Shown piece after piece: positions 33,169 through 42,445 of a DNA stretch of 64,000 nucleotides (position 1 is its first letter; every line of letters begins with the position of its first letter). The position numbers were made by a program, and so were the translations under genes. Origin of the DNA: Skeletonema tropicum (Eukaryota; Bacillariophyta; Thalassiosirophyceae; Thalassiosirales; Thalassiosiraceae); contig CM074142.1 in assembly GCA_037178625.1 (NCBI GenBank), positions 124,001 to 188,000 of the forward strand, read 5' to 3'. The notes beneath the pieces were generated by a model. That model had not been told where the DNA came from and ran no database searches. It saw only the letters and a program-made list of their open reading frames with translations.

Positions 33169-33888
33169 GATTAACAATACAGATGACGGCGGTCGGCGGT
33201 GATGGAGAGTGTCGCCGGCGGGGGTTTGTTTGTGTCAATGGTCGACGCAGGGATTATTTATTATTTCACTGCTGCGCCGCTCTATGCAGGATGCAGAGAT
33301 GCAGAAGGGGGGTGACGAGGAGATATTGATGAGCGGGGGAGGGATGGCATGTGATAGAAGTGATGGCCGTACTCCGTACTGTTCGTCGAAGGGAGTAGTA
33401 GGAGGTAGTAGGGCTCATCAGTTTATGTGTGTTTCCTAGCTTTGTAGCGCAATCCTCGTGTGAGAGCTTTCGTATGCATTCTCGCTTTTTTCTGACATAC
33501 TTTTTCCAAAGTACAAGTACAAATACTCGAATTTTGACAGATTTAAGATTTACGCGAGGGATTGGATCTAGGATTTGGAAATAGTATGTCATATCTGCAT
33601 ACGATCTGTCATATTCGACGTATTTCTGCATACAAAGCTGGCCGGCTTTATTGCTAGTGGAAAAAGTATGCAGAAGTATGCAGGGTCAAGAATAAGGGCA
33701 TAAAACTACTATGTGCCCAGCGAACGGGTTCCTGGACGTGGGCAAGTTCGTCGCGTGGGCAGCCAAGTACAGCCAAGATCCGAAACCTCCATCCAACATC
33801 CACACGAACACGCACAATCAACATTATCACACAACTTGACGGACGTGTATGTATTGGAACAACGTGACAAATAATTAATGAAATTAAG

Positions 33889-34749
33889 CTACACCATATT
33901 CATGTCTTCCTCCTTCTTACGCGAGACATTTATCTCTCTCAACTTCCTACAGTAAGTTGACACTTTCCAGGTACTCTTCGGACTTGCAAATTCTGGATAC
34001 TCCTCCTGGATAGCTTTCAGAGCTTTGTCATAAGTGCTTCTAAAGAACTCAAAGTCCATATCATGGACGTGACGAGTGCGAATCTCGTCTTCAACTTCTT
34101 TCTCCATCAATTCCATTATTGGCTTCCAATTATTGTCGTAGGATCTCCTCAACCTGCGTGGCAAGTTGCCTTTCTTCATCAGGCGGAAAGGCCTGACTGG
34201 TGCATTAATCTGTTCGCCATTGCCATCTAGAATAGCATAGGAAGGAAACCCCTGCAGCCATCTTGTCCACCCAGAATATAAATCTGCTGATGGCATCTCA
34301 AAGCTTAACGGAACAAGCCAATCCGACTGATGCTTCTTACTTGCCGCTGCATGAGGATCTTGATACGTGTAAGAAGGATAGAGGCGTGCCTCCAGTCTCT
34401 CAGGCAAGGAAGCGGAAGCTGGCACACCGCCATTGGTATGAACTGAAGAAGATGCCCCAATGCGAGCCATAATCCGTTCCTCCATTTCCACCATTTTTTG
34501 CGCAATCGGCGCAGTCGCTGTTGCAGTAGCAGCAGCAACTGTTTCCGCCACGAAAGTTGCGGTGATGTTCCCATTTTCAGTCGCTCGTTCTTCCATTGCA
34601 TTCTTCACTATTCCCGCTAAATTGTCCTTCAGCCACTCAACATCACGGCGATATTTGCGTAGAAGCTTCATTGCGTCACGTATTTCGTCGCGGATCAAAA
34701 CACTTGGCAGGACGCCTGTCGGGCGTTTCACAGTACCCGCCGGTTCCAA
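33889..34749 (-). CDS. Tandem-unit 2, 3' ORF (identical to unit 1)
   Basis: Its 286 residues are identical to the unit 1 ORF; the first ATG is at 34671. It has the same frame relation to the 5' ORF at 34728-35195. The lack of any substitution in 2 kb indicates a very young duplicate or a collapsed/expanded assembly region. Confidence 0.6.
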   Translation of the reverse strand: MEPAGTVKRPTGVLPSVLIRDEIRDAMKLLRKYRRDVEWLKDNLAGIVKNAMEERATENGNITATFVAETVAAATATATAPIAQKMVEMEERIMARIGASSSVHTNGGVPASASLPERLEARLYPSYTYQDPHAAASKKHQSDWLVPLSFEMPSADLYSGWTRWLQGFPSYAILDGNGEQINAPVRPFRLMKKGNLPRRLRRSYDNNWKPIMELMEKEVEDEIRTRHVHDMDFEFFRSTYDKALKAIQEEYPEFASPKSTWKVSTYCRKLREINVSRKKEEDMNMV

Positions 34750-35195
34750 TGTAACAAGTTTCTCCAGTTCTTTGAGTAACTTTGATCGTATGTGTAACGA
34801 ATCTCCTTCTCTTCATCTTTCCATTGATTACTCAAGAAGGATTGAAGAAATTTGGTGGGAAATTGATCGTAGAAGAAGCTATGCGTCGCGTTGTGATAGT
34901 GACGAGTTTTGTCTGCTTTCTCCTCGGAGGTGAGTTCGTACACAACTTCATTATAAACATCAGGGTACTCCGTCTGCAAATATTCCTGCACTTTCTTAAC
35001 ACGCCGACGATAATCTGGCATGCATTGAACAGTGAATGAGTTTGTTGTCTCCACAGCATCGGCGTGTTGGACTTTCAGTTTCGCTGGTTGCTTTGCCTCT
35101 TCGCTGCGGCTGTCATCATCACTGCTGCTGCTGGCGTCGTTGCTTTTCCTCTTCTTTCTAGGTTCAAAGGAAGACCCATGGTTGCTCCGCACCAT
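34728..35195 (-). CDS. Tandem-unit 2, 5' ORF (identical to unit 1)
   Basis: ATG at 35195, 155 aa, residue for residue the same as in unit 1, including the frame break before the 3' ORF. Confidence 0.55.
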   Translation of the reverse strand: MVRSNHGSSFEPRKKRKSNDASSSSDDDSRSEEAKQPAKLKVQHADAVETTNSFTVQCMPDYRRRVKKVQEYLQTEYPDVYNEVVYELTSEEKADKTRHYHNATHSFFYDQFPTKFLQSFLSNQWKDEEKEIRYTYDQSYSKNWRNLLHWNRRVL

Positions 35196-35917
35196 GATTA
35201 ACAATACAGATGACGGCGGTCGGCGGTGATGGAGAGTGTCGCCGGCGGGGGTTTGTTTGTGTCAATGGTCGACGCAGGGATTATTTATTATTTCACTGCT
35301 GCGCCGCTCTATGCAGGATGCAGAGATGCAGAAGGGGGGTGACGAGGAGATATTGATGAGCGGGGGAGGGATGGCATGTGATAGAAGTGATGGCCGTACT
35401 CCGTACTGTTCGTCGAAGGGAGTAGTAGGAGGTAGTAGGGCTCATCAGTTTATGTGTGTTTCCTAGCTTTGTAGCGCAATCCTCGTGTGAGAGCTTTCGT
35501 ATGCATTCTCGCTTTTTTCTGACATACTTTTTCCAAAGTACAAGTACAAATACTCGAATTTTGACAGATTTAAGATTTACGCGAGGGATTGGATCTAGGA
35601 TTTGGAAATAGTATGTCATATCTGCATACGATCTGTCATATTCGACGTATTTCTGCATACAAAGCTGGCCGGCTTTATTGCTCTAGTGGAAAAAGTATGC
35701 AGAAGTATGCAGGGTCAAGAATAAGGGCATAAAACTACTATGTGCCCAGCGAACGGGTTCCTGGACGTGGGCAAGTTCGTCGCGTGGGCAGCCAAGTACA
35801 GCCAAGATCCGAAACCTCCATCCAACATCCACACGAACACGCACAATCAACATTATCACACAACTTGACGGACGTGTATGTATTGGAACAACGTGACAAA
35901 TAATTAATGAAATTAAG

Positions 35918-36778
35918 CTACACCATATTCATGTCTTCCTCCTTCTTACGCGAGACATTTATCTCTCTCAACTTCCTACAGTAAGTTGACACTTTCCAGG
36001 TACTCTTCGGACTTGCAAATTCTGGATACTCCTCCTGGATAGCTTTCAGAGCTTTGTCATAAGTGCTTCTAAAGAACTCAAAGTCCATATCATGGACGTG
36101 ACGAGTGCGAATCTCGTCTTCAACTTCTTTCTCCATCAATTCCATTATTGGCTTCCAATTATTGTCGTAGGATCTCCTCAACCTGCGTGGCAAGTTGCCT
36201 TTCTTCATCAGGCGGAAAGGCCTGACTGGTGCATTAATCTGTTCGCCATTGCCATCTAGAATAGCATAGGAAGGAAACCCCTGCAGCCATCTTGTCCACC
36301 CAGAATATAAATCTGCTGATGGCATCTCAAAGCTTAACGGAACAAGCCAATCCGACTGATGCTTCTTACTTGCCGCTGCATGAGGATCTTGATACGTGTA
36401 AGAAGGATAGAGGCGTGCCTCCAGTCTCTCAGGCAAGGAAGCGGAAGCTGGCACACCGCCATTGGTATGAACTGAAGAAGATGCCCCAATGCGAGCCATA
36501 ATCCGTTCCTCCATTTCCACCATTTTTTGCGCAATCGGCGCAGTCGCTGTTGCAGTAGCAGCAGCAACTGTTTCCGCCACGAAAGTTGCGGTGATGTTCC
36601 CATTTTCAGTCGCTCGTTCTTCCATTGCATTCTTCACTATTCCCGCTAAATTGTCCTTCAGCCACTCAACATCACGGCGATATTTGCGTAGAAGCTTCAT
36701 TGCGTCACGTATTTCGTCGCGGATCAAAACACTTGGCGGGACGCCTGTCGGGCGTTTCACAGTACCCGCCGGTTCCAA
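35918..36778 (-). CDS. Tandem-unit 3, 3' ORF (one Leu-to-Pro change)
   Basis: Identical to unit 1 except that GVLPSV reads GVPPSV near the N-terminus; first ATG at 36700. This single substitution shows that the units are not purely a copied assembly artefact. Confidence 0.6.
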   Translation of the reverse strand: MEPAGTVKRPTGVPPSVLIRDEIRDAMKLLRKYRRDVEWLKDNLAGIVKNAMEERATENGNITATFVAETVAAATATATAPIAQKMVEMEERIMARIGASSSVHTNGGVPASASLPERLEARLYPSYTYQDPHAAASKKHQSDWLVPLSFEMPSADLYSGWTRWLQGFPSYAILDGNGEQINAPVRPFRLMKKGNLPRRLRRSYDNNWKPIMELMEKEVEDEIRTRHVHDMDFEFFRSTYDKALKAIQEEYPEFASPKSTWKVSTYCRKLREINVSRKKEEDMNMV

Positions 36779-37224
36779 TGTAACAAGTTTCTCCAGTTCT
36801 TTGAGTAACTTTGATCGTATGTGTAACGAATCTCCTTCTCTTCATCTTTCCATTGATTACTCAAGAAGGATTGAAGAAATTTGGTGGGAAATTGATCGTA
36901 GAAGAAGCTATGCGTCGCGTTGTGATAGTGACGAGTTTTGTCTGCTTTCTCCTCGGAGGTGAGTTCGTACACAACTTCATTATAAACATCAGGGTACTCC
37001 GTCTGCAAATATTCCTGCACTTTCTTAACACGCCGACGATAATCTGGCATGCATTGAACAGTGAATGAGTTTGTTGTCTCCACAGCATCGGCGTGTTGGA
37101 CTTTCAGTTTCGCTGGTTGCTTTGCCTCTTCGCTGCGGCTGTCATCATCACTGCTGCTGCTGGCGTCGTTGCTTTTCCTCTTCTTTCTAGGTTCAAAGGA
37201 AGACCCATGGTTGCTCCGCACCAT
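36757..37224 (-). CDS. Tandem-unit 3, 5' ORF (identical to unit 1)
   Basis: ATG at 37224, 155 aa, identical to the other units and with the same frame break. Confidence 0.55.
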   Translation of the reverse strand: MVRSNHGSSFEPRKKRKSNDASSSSDDDSRSEEAKQPAKLKVQHADAVETTNSFTVQCMPDYRRRVKKVQEYLQTEYPDVYNEVVYELTSEEKADKTRHYHNATHSFFYDQFPTKFLQSFLSNQWKDEEKEIRYTYDQSYSKNWRNLLHWNRRVL

Positions 37225-37944
37225 GATTAACAATACAGATGACGGCGGTCGGCGGTGATGGAGAGTGTCGCCGGCGGGGGTTTGTTTGTGTCAATGGTCG
37301 ACGCAGGGATTATTTATTATTTCACTGCTGCGCCGCTCTATGCAGGATGCAGAGATGCAGAAGGGGGGTGACGAGGAGATATTGATGAGCGGGGGAGGGA
37401 TGGCATGTGATAGAAGTGATGGCCGTACTCCGTACTGTTCGTCGAAGGGAGTAGTAGGAGGTAGTAGGGCTCATCAGTTTATGTGTGTTTCCTAGCTTTG
37501 TAGCGCAATCCTCGTGTGAGAGCTTTCGTATGCATTCTCGCTTTTTTCTGACATACTTTTTCCAAAGTACAAGTACAAATACTCGAATTTTGACAGATTT
37601 AAGATTTACGCGAGGGATTGGATCTAGGATTTGGAAATAGTATGTCATATCTGCATACGATCTGTCATATTCGACGTATTTCTGCATACAAAGCTGGCCG
37701 GCTTTATTGCTAGTGGAAAAAGTATGCAGAAGTATGCAGGGTCAAGAATAAGGGCATAAAACTACTATGTGCCCAGCGAACGGGTTCCTGGACGTGGGCA
37801 AGTTCGTCGCGTGGGCAGCCAAGTACAGCCAAGATCCGAAACCTCCATCCAACATCCACACGAACACGCACAATCAACATTATCACACAACTTGACGGAC
37901 GTGTATGTATTGGAACAACGTGACAAATAATTAATGAAATTAAG

Positions 37945-38805
37945 CTACACCATATTCATGTCTTCCTCCTTCTTACGCGAGACATTTATCTCTCTCAACT
38001 TCCTACAGTAAGTTGACACTTTCCAGGTACTCTTCGGACTTGCAAATTCTGGATACTCCTCCTGGATAGCTTTCAGAGCTTTGTCATAAGTGCTTCTAAA
38101 GAACTCAAAGTCCATATCATGGACGTGACGAGTGCGAATCTCGTCTTCAACTTCTTTCTCCATCAATTCCATTATTGGCTTCCAATTATTGTCGTAGGAT
38201 CTCCTCAACCTGCGTGGCAAGTTGCCTTTCTTCATCAGGCGGAAAGGCCTGACTGGTGCATTAATCTGTTCGCCATTGCCATCTAGAATAGCATAGGAAG
38301 GAAACCCCTGCAGCCATCTTGTCCACCCAGAATATAAATCTGCTGATGGCATCTCAAAGCTTAACGGAACAAGCCAATCCGACTGATGCTTCTTACTTGC
38401 CGCTGCATGAGGATCTTGATACGTGTAAGAAGGATAGAGGCGTGCCTCCAGTCTCTCAGGCAAGGAAGCGGAAGCTGGCACACCGCCATTGGTATGAACT
38501 GAAGAAGATGCCCCAATGCGAGCCATAATCCGTTCCTCCATTTCCACCATTTTTTGCGCAATCGGCGCAGTCGCTGTTGCAGTAGCAGCAGCAACTGTTT
38601 CCGCCACGAAAGTTGCGGTGATGTTCCCATTTTCAGTCGCTCGTTCTTCCATTGCATTCTTCACTATTCCCGCTAAATTGTCCTTCAGCCACTCAACATC
38701 ACGGCGATATTTGCGTAGAAGCTTCATTGCGTCACGTATTTCGTCGCGGATCAAAACACTTGGCAGGACGCCTGTCGGGCGTTTCACAGTACCCGCCGGT
38801 TCCAA
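37945..38805 (-). CDS. Tandem-unit 4, 3' ORF (identical to unit 1)
   Basis: Its 286 residues are identical to unit 1; first ATG at 38727. Unit 4 is the last; sequence upstream of its gene leaves the repeat at about 39727. Confidence 0.6.
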   Translation of the reverse strand: MEPAGTVKRPTGVLPSVLIRDEIRDAMKLLRKYRRDVEWLKDNLAGIVKNAMEERATENGNITATFVAETVAAATATATAPIAQKMVEMEERIMARIGASSSVHTNGGVPASASLPERLEARLYPSYTYQDPHAAASKKHQSDWLVPLSFEMPSADLYSGWTRWLQGFPSYAILDGNGEQINAPVRPFRLMKKGNLPRRLRRSYDNNWKPIMELMEKEVEDEIRTRHVHDMDFEFFRSTYDKALKAIQEEYPEFASPKSTWKVSTYCRKLREINVSRKKEEDMNMV

Positions 38806-39251
38806 TGTAACAAGTTTCTCCAGTTCTTTGAGTAACTTTGATCGTATGTGTAACGAATCTCCTTCTCTTCATCTTTCCATTGATTACTCAAGAAGGATTG
38901 AAGAAATTTGGTGGGAAATTGATCGTAGAAGAAGCTATGCGTCGCGTTGTGATAGTGACGAGTTTTGTCTGCTTTCTCCTCGGAGGTGAGTTCGTACACA
39001 ACTTCATTATAAACATCAGGGTACTCCGTCTGCAAATATTCCTGCACTTTCTTAACACGCCGACGATAATCTGGCATGCATTGAACAGTGAATGAGTTTG
39101 TTGTCTCCACAGCATCGGCGTGTTGGACTTTCAGTTTCGCTGGTTGCTTTGCCTCTTCGCTGCGGCTGTCATCATCACTGCTGCTGCTGGCGTCGTTGCT
39201 TTTCCTCTTCTTTCTAGGTTCAAAGGAAGACCCATGGTTGCTCCGCACCAT
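38784..39251 (-). CDS. Tandem-unit 4, 5' ORF (identical to unit 1)
   Basis: ATG at 39251, 155 aa, identical to the other units. The upstream region of this copy lacks ~6 bp near 39625 compared with the other three units. Confidence 0.55.
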   Translation of the reverse strand: MVRSNHGSSFEPRKKRKSNDASSSSDDDSRSEEAKQPAKLKVQHADAVETTNSFTVQCMPDYRRRVKKVQEYLQTEYPDVYNEVVYELTSEEKADKTRHYHNATHSFFYDQFPTKFLQSFLSNQWKDEEKEIRYTYDQSYSKNWRNLLHWNRRVL

Positions 39252-39727
39252 GATTAACAATACAGATGACGGCGGTCGGCGGTGATGGAGAGTGTCGCCG
39301 GCGGGGGTTTGTTTGTGTCAATGGTCGACGCAGGGATTATTTATTATTTCACTGCTGCGCCGCTCTATGCAGGATGCAGAGATGCAGAAGGGGGGTGACG
39401 AGGAGATATTGATGAGCGGGGGAGGGATGGCATGTGATAGAAGTGATGGCCGTACTCCGTACTGTTCGTCGAAGGGAGTAGTAGGAGGTAGTAGGGCTCA
39501 TCAGTTTATGTGTGTTTCCTAGCTTTGTAGCGCAATCCTCGTGTGAGAGCTTTCGTATGCATTCTCGCTTTTTTCTGACATACTTTTTCCAAAGTACAAG
39601 TACAAATACTCGAATTTTGACAGATTTACGCGAGGGATTGGATCTAGGATTTGGAAATAGTATGTCATATCTGCATACGATCTGTCATATTCGACGTATT
39701 TCTGCATACAAAGCTGGCCGGCTTTAT

Positions 39728-41147
39728 CGTACAAAATACAGTGATTACGTGCACCGAATACAAAACCATAACAAAATAGACGGGTTGCTGCCGCCGCCGT
39801 CGTCTTCTCATCTACCTACTCATCTAAGACCTCAAAAACTAATTTAATGAAGTAACTTCAAGTAGGAACACGAACAAGAACTGCTCATCAAAGTTTGAAG
39901 TTTCATTACAACTCCAGCAATAATCAGAACGCAATAAACAAATAATACGTAGGCCGAAGCTATTACACACCTCTCCATCCTCGCTCCAGTGGAGACACAG
40001 AATGAATTCATCAGCTTCTTCAATGTACATTTTTACAGGCGCTGTGGCTGCATCATTAAACCTAGTTGCTTTGTGGTGTATGAACGAGGACATATCCCCG
40101 TAAGCGTAAGAACATGCAACAACACGCAACAATTAGCATCCGGTGTGAACAGCGGTGACAGGGATACATGGAAGTTTCTCTGCTCGCGTAACTTTGAGTT
40201 GTTGTGCCAGCGAAGAAGGCTACCGAGAGTGATATAATAGGATATACATCACAAGGATGAGAAAGCATTTGGTGATGCGTAGACGAATTTGACATGGTAA
40301 GTGCTGGAAGATGGCTCTTTTTCATACTATGCTTTCAACGAAAATCATGAGATTTTGTGGAATGATGGAGATAAGCATTGTGATTCCAAATCTCCACCCG
40401 TCATGATTTCTACTGCTTGCGAGCTACGATAACTACTTATATGAATTGGATAGTGCTAGAACAAAAGGCAAATGACGAGAGAGCCCTAAATGTGCTAGAA
40501 GAGAGAAGAGATAAGCAGTTTAGGCGCCTGCACGCCAGCTGAAAGAGAGGCGGTAACCGCAGCGCAGGAAGTCAGGCATCATCGATTTTCGAGCGCCGAC
40601 CCCATGCCTGCGAAAGGCAGGCGATGGGGTCGGCGGCAGATTCGTCTCACTACAATACTCTATGTTGCTATTAAAAGCTATAATTCTTTTCTTTCGCATT
40701 GCTAGCCGTTTCATTGCTTAAGCGGGCAGCGCATTGCTATATTCTTTATTCGATCAATCGAATGATTGCTTTTGTAGTATGACTGTGCAACGCGAAACGA
40801 TTGTAACATTTGTAACGATTCGAACTTTTTGGGTAACAAAATGTAACAAAAACGTAACACGCTAGATAAATTTAAAATTCATTTGCGATTTATTAATAAG
40901 CCGTTCGCGGACAACATGAATCGACAGGTCCGTTCGCTAGTTCCCAGATTTTTTTTTTTAGGCGCTCGCGGGTCCCTCCCCGCACGCGCCGGTCTTTCGA
41001 CGCCATCGGCGTAATTCACAGGGGGGGTTAGGCGATTCGAACGAGAGACGTTAACCGTCAAATTACGCGAGGTAGGCGTGAACCGTTGTGTTCCAAGCTT
41101 GGAAGAGTCAGAAGACATCATGTCTATCTTATTGAGTGTGTATGTGG
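39728..41147. other. Intergenic, no confident gene
   Basis: Non-coding by eye. It includes a strong hairpin at 40594-40636 (listed separately) and an AT-rich stretch with repeated TGTAAC words near 40800-40860. A minus-strand frame at 39839..40132 has no recognisable feature and is not called. Confidence 0.45.
40594..40636. repeat. GC-rich hairpin
   Basis: GCCGACCCCATGCCTG is followed after six bases (CGAAAG) by its near-complement GCAGGCGATGGGGTCGGC, giving a ~16-bp stem with one interruption. It could be the core of a small palindromic element or a structured RNA. No T-run follows that would suggest a terminator. Confidence 0.55.
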
Positions 41148-41362
41148 TAGGCAAACCGGGATAGTGGGCGCGTGGGCGTGCCCACAACACACCATGGTTT
41201 TAGGAGAGGATTGATAGTGAAATATTGGGGATTTTTGGTCGATATAAGGGTATTATTTGGGTATTTTGAGCTCATTTGTACCCGATTATGTGTAGTTGTG
41301 GGCCCCACGTGGGCGACGCCCACAACATACCATGAAAAGCGCCCACTATCCCGGCACGCCTA
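41148..41362. mobile_element. 215-bp hAT-like MITE with perfect 8-bp target duplication
   Basis: The terminal inverted repeats are TAGGC-AAA-CCGGGATAGTGGGCGC on the left and, in reverse complement, TAGGC-GTG-CCGGGATAGTGGGCGC on the right. The element is flanked by GTATGTGG at 41140-41147 and again at 41363-41370. An 8-bp duplication and a TAGG-type start fit the hAT superfamily. No coding capacity is present. Confidence 0.8.
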
Positions 41363-41390
41363 GTATGTGGGGCTTTAGGTTATTTCTGTG

Positions 41391-41660
41391 CTACGGTAAA
41401 CTACGTAACACTGGTATTTTGAACAAGAAAAGCATCTGTGAATGGCTGAGAATACTCTTGAGTCGACTGAGAGCAACTTCTTTGTGAGTAGATCTACCAC
41501 CTGTACTGTACAATAAATATGAAATTTGGTCATCATTAAGTGACGACGCTGTTATCGGGCCATTGTTGCTCTCATAGAGTGCTTGAATGGCAGCGCTAAG
41601 TAGTCCTGCTGGGCCGTTTGCCTTACAAAGTGTAGCAAGACAAGCGGCACTCACAGCCAT
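41391..41660 (-). CDS. Possible short ORF or exon, unrecognised
   Basis: ATG at 41660 opens 89 aa with ordinary composition (AACLATLCKANGPAGLL, NDDQISYLLYSTGG). The frame continues upstream to a plausible acceptor (TTTACAG) near 41689, so it might be an internal or terminal exon fragment. No partner exon and no family was recognised; it could be chance. Confidence 0.25.
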   Translation of the reverse strand: MAVSAACLATLCKANGPAGLLSAAIQALYESNNGPITASSLNDDQISYLLYSTGGRSTHKEVALSRLKSILSHSQMLFLFKIPVLRSLP

Positions 41661-41943
41661 CTCCGCCCGCTGTGCGTGTTCTGCACTCCTGTAAATTATT
41701 CGTGATTCTGTTTACAATATGTACGGGGGAAGTTAATTAAGGCAATCGTGTCGAATGCACCGCCACGCACAGCACCATGACGCCCGAGTGCATCATTGCA
41801 TGCCGCTTTCTCCAAAGCTATCTAGCTACATTGACTAGCTATCTGTTCAGTTTCTCTGTGGGCTGGTACAGCATCGGTCGTCTTCTGCACTCGGGTAAAT
41901 TCGGGATTCATCAAGTTCACAGGAGAAGTATGTAATAGTTACA

Positions 41944-42310
41944 GGCTTATCCAAAGTGAGGTTCTGAACAAGCGAAAACTTGTTGAAACGACTTGTTGTC
42001 AACGACTTTCATGTTCCGTGAAAAAAACGAAAAATTCCATGTCTACAGGGAATTACATCATAGTTACTCCTACAAGGCTTATCCAAGTGAGATTCTGAAC
42101 AAGCGAACCCTGTTGAAACGACTTGTTTGTATGTCCAACTCTCGGCGACTTTCATGCTCCGTGAAAACAAGACTCTCTGACCGACTCCACGTCTATACTC
42201 CTGTAAATTTCACAGGGGAATTACTTGGGCTTATCTCAAAATGAGATTCTGAACAAGCGAGAACTGTGTAAGTGTTATGTCAGTGACTTACAAACGACTC
42301 ATGTCAGTGA
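41944..42310. repeat. Three degenerate direct repeats upstream of the metalloprotease
   Basis: Copies begin GGCTTATCC(AA) and continue into GAGATTCTGAACAAGCG near 41944, 42076 and 42227. The first two also share the block CGACTTTCATG-TCCGTGAAAA. A shorter word, TGTCAGTGACT, occurs twice near 42278 and 42303. They end about 135 bp before the start codon and may be promoter or 5'-leader repeats. Confidence 0.55.
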
Positions 42311-42445
42311 CTCGTACACGACTTCCATGGGAGCAGCCCTTCGCCAGCCAAAACAAGCCAGCCTCGTCGGTCATGCATGTGCTCATAATAAATTTGATCT
42401 TTCAACCCCAACTAGCTCGTCTCGATTTCATCATCTCTCATCACA

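Larger units (their letters stand above)
31621..39727. repeat. Four near-identical 2.03-kb tandem repeats
   Basis: Units start at TTATTGCTAG-type boundaries near 31621, 33648, 35675 and 37704 (periods 2027, 2027, 2029). Differences seen by eye are few. Unit 2/3 junction reads TTGCTCTAG instead of TTGCTAG. Unit 3 has one A-to-G change (GGCGGGACG for GGCAGGACG). Unit 4 lacks about 6 bp near its end (GACAGATTTACGCG instead of GACAGATTTAAGATTTACGCG). Each unit carries the same minus-strand gene, a ~480-bp upstream region and ~240 bp downstream. The array is either very recent or being homogenised. Confidence 0.95.

Noticed and set aside
33266..33631. Minus-strand 121-aa ORF in each tandem spacer
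   Set aside because: Identical in the units only because the units are identical; composition is not protein-like and unit 4 breaks it by a ~6-bp deletion.
34460..34933. Plus-strand 157-aa ORF in the tandem units
   Set aside because: It is antisense to the better-supported minus-strand coding frames, with a reverse-complement composition.
41000..41090. tRNA gene suggested by GTTCGAATC on the minus strand
   Set aside because: The word fits a T-loop, but the surrounding stems do not pair and no acceptor or D-arm can be drawn.
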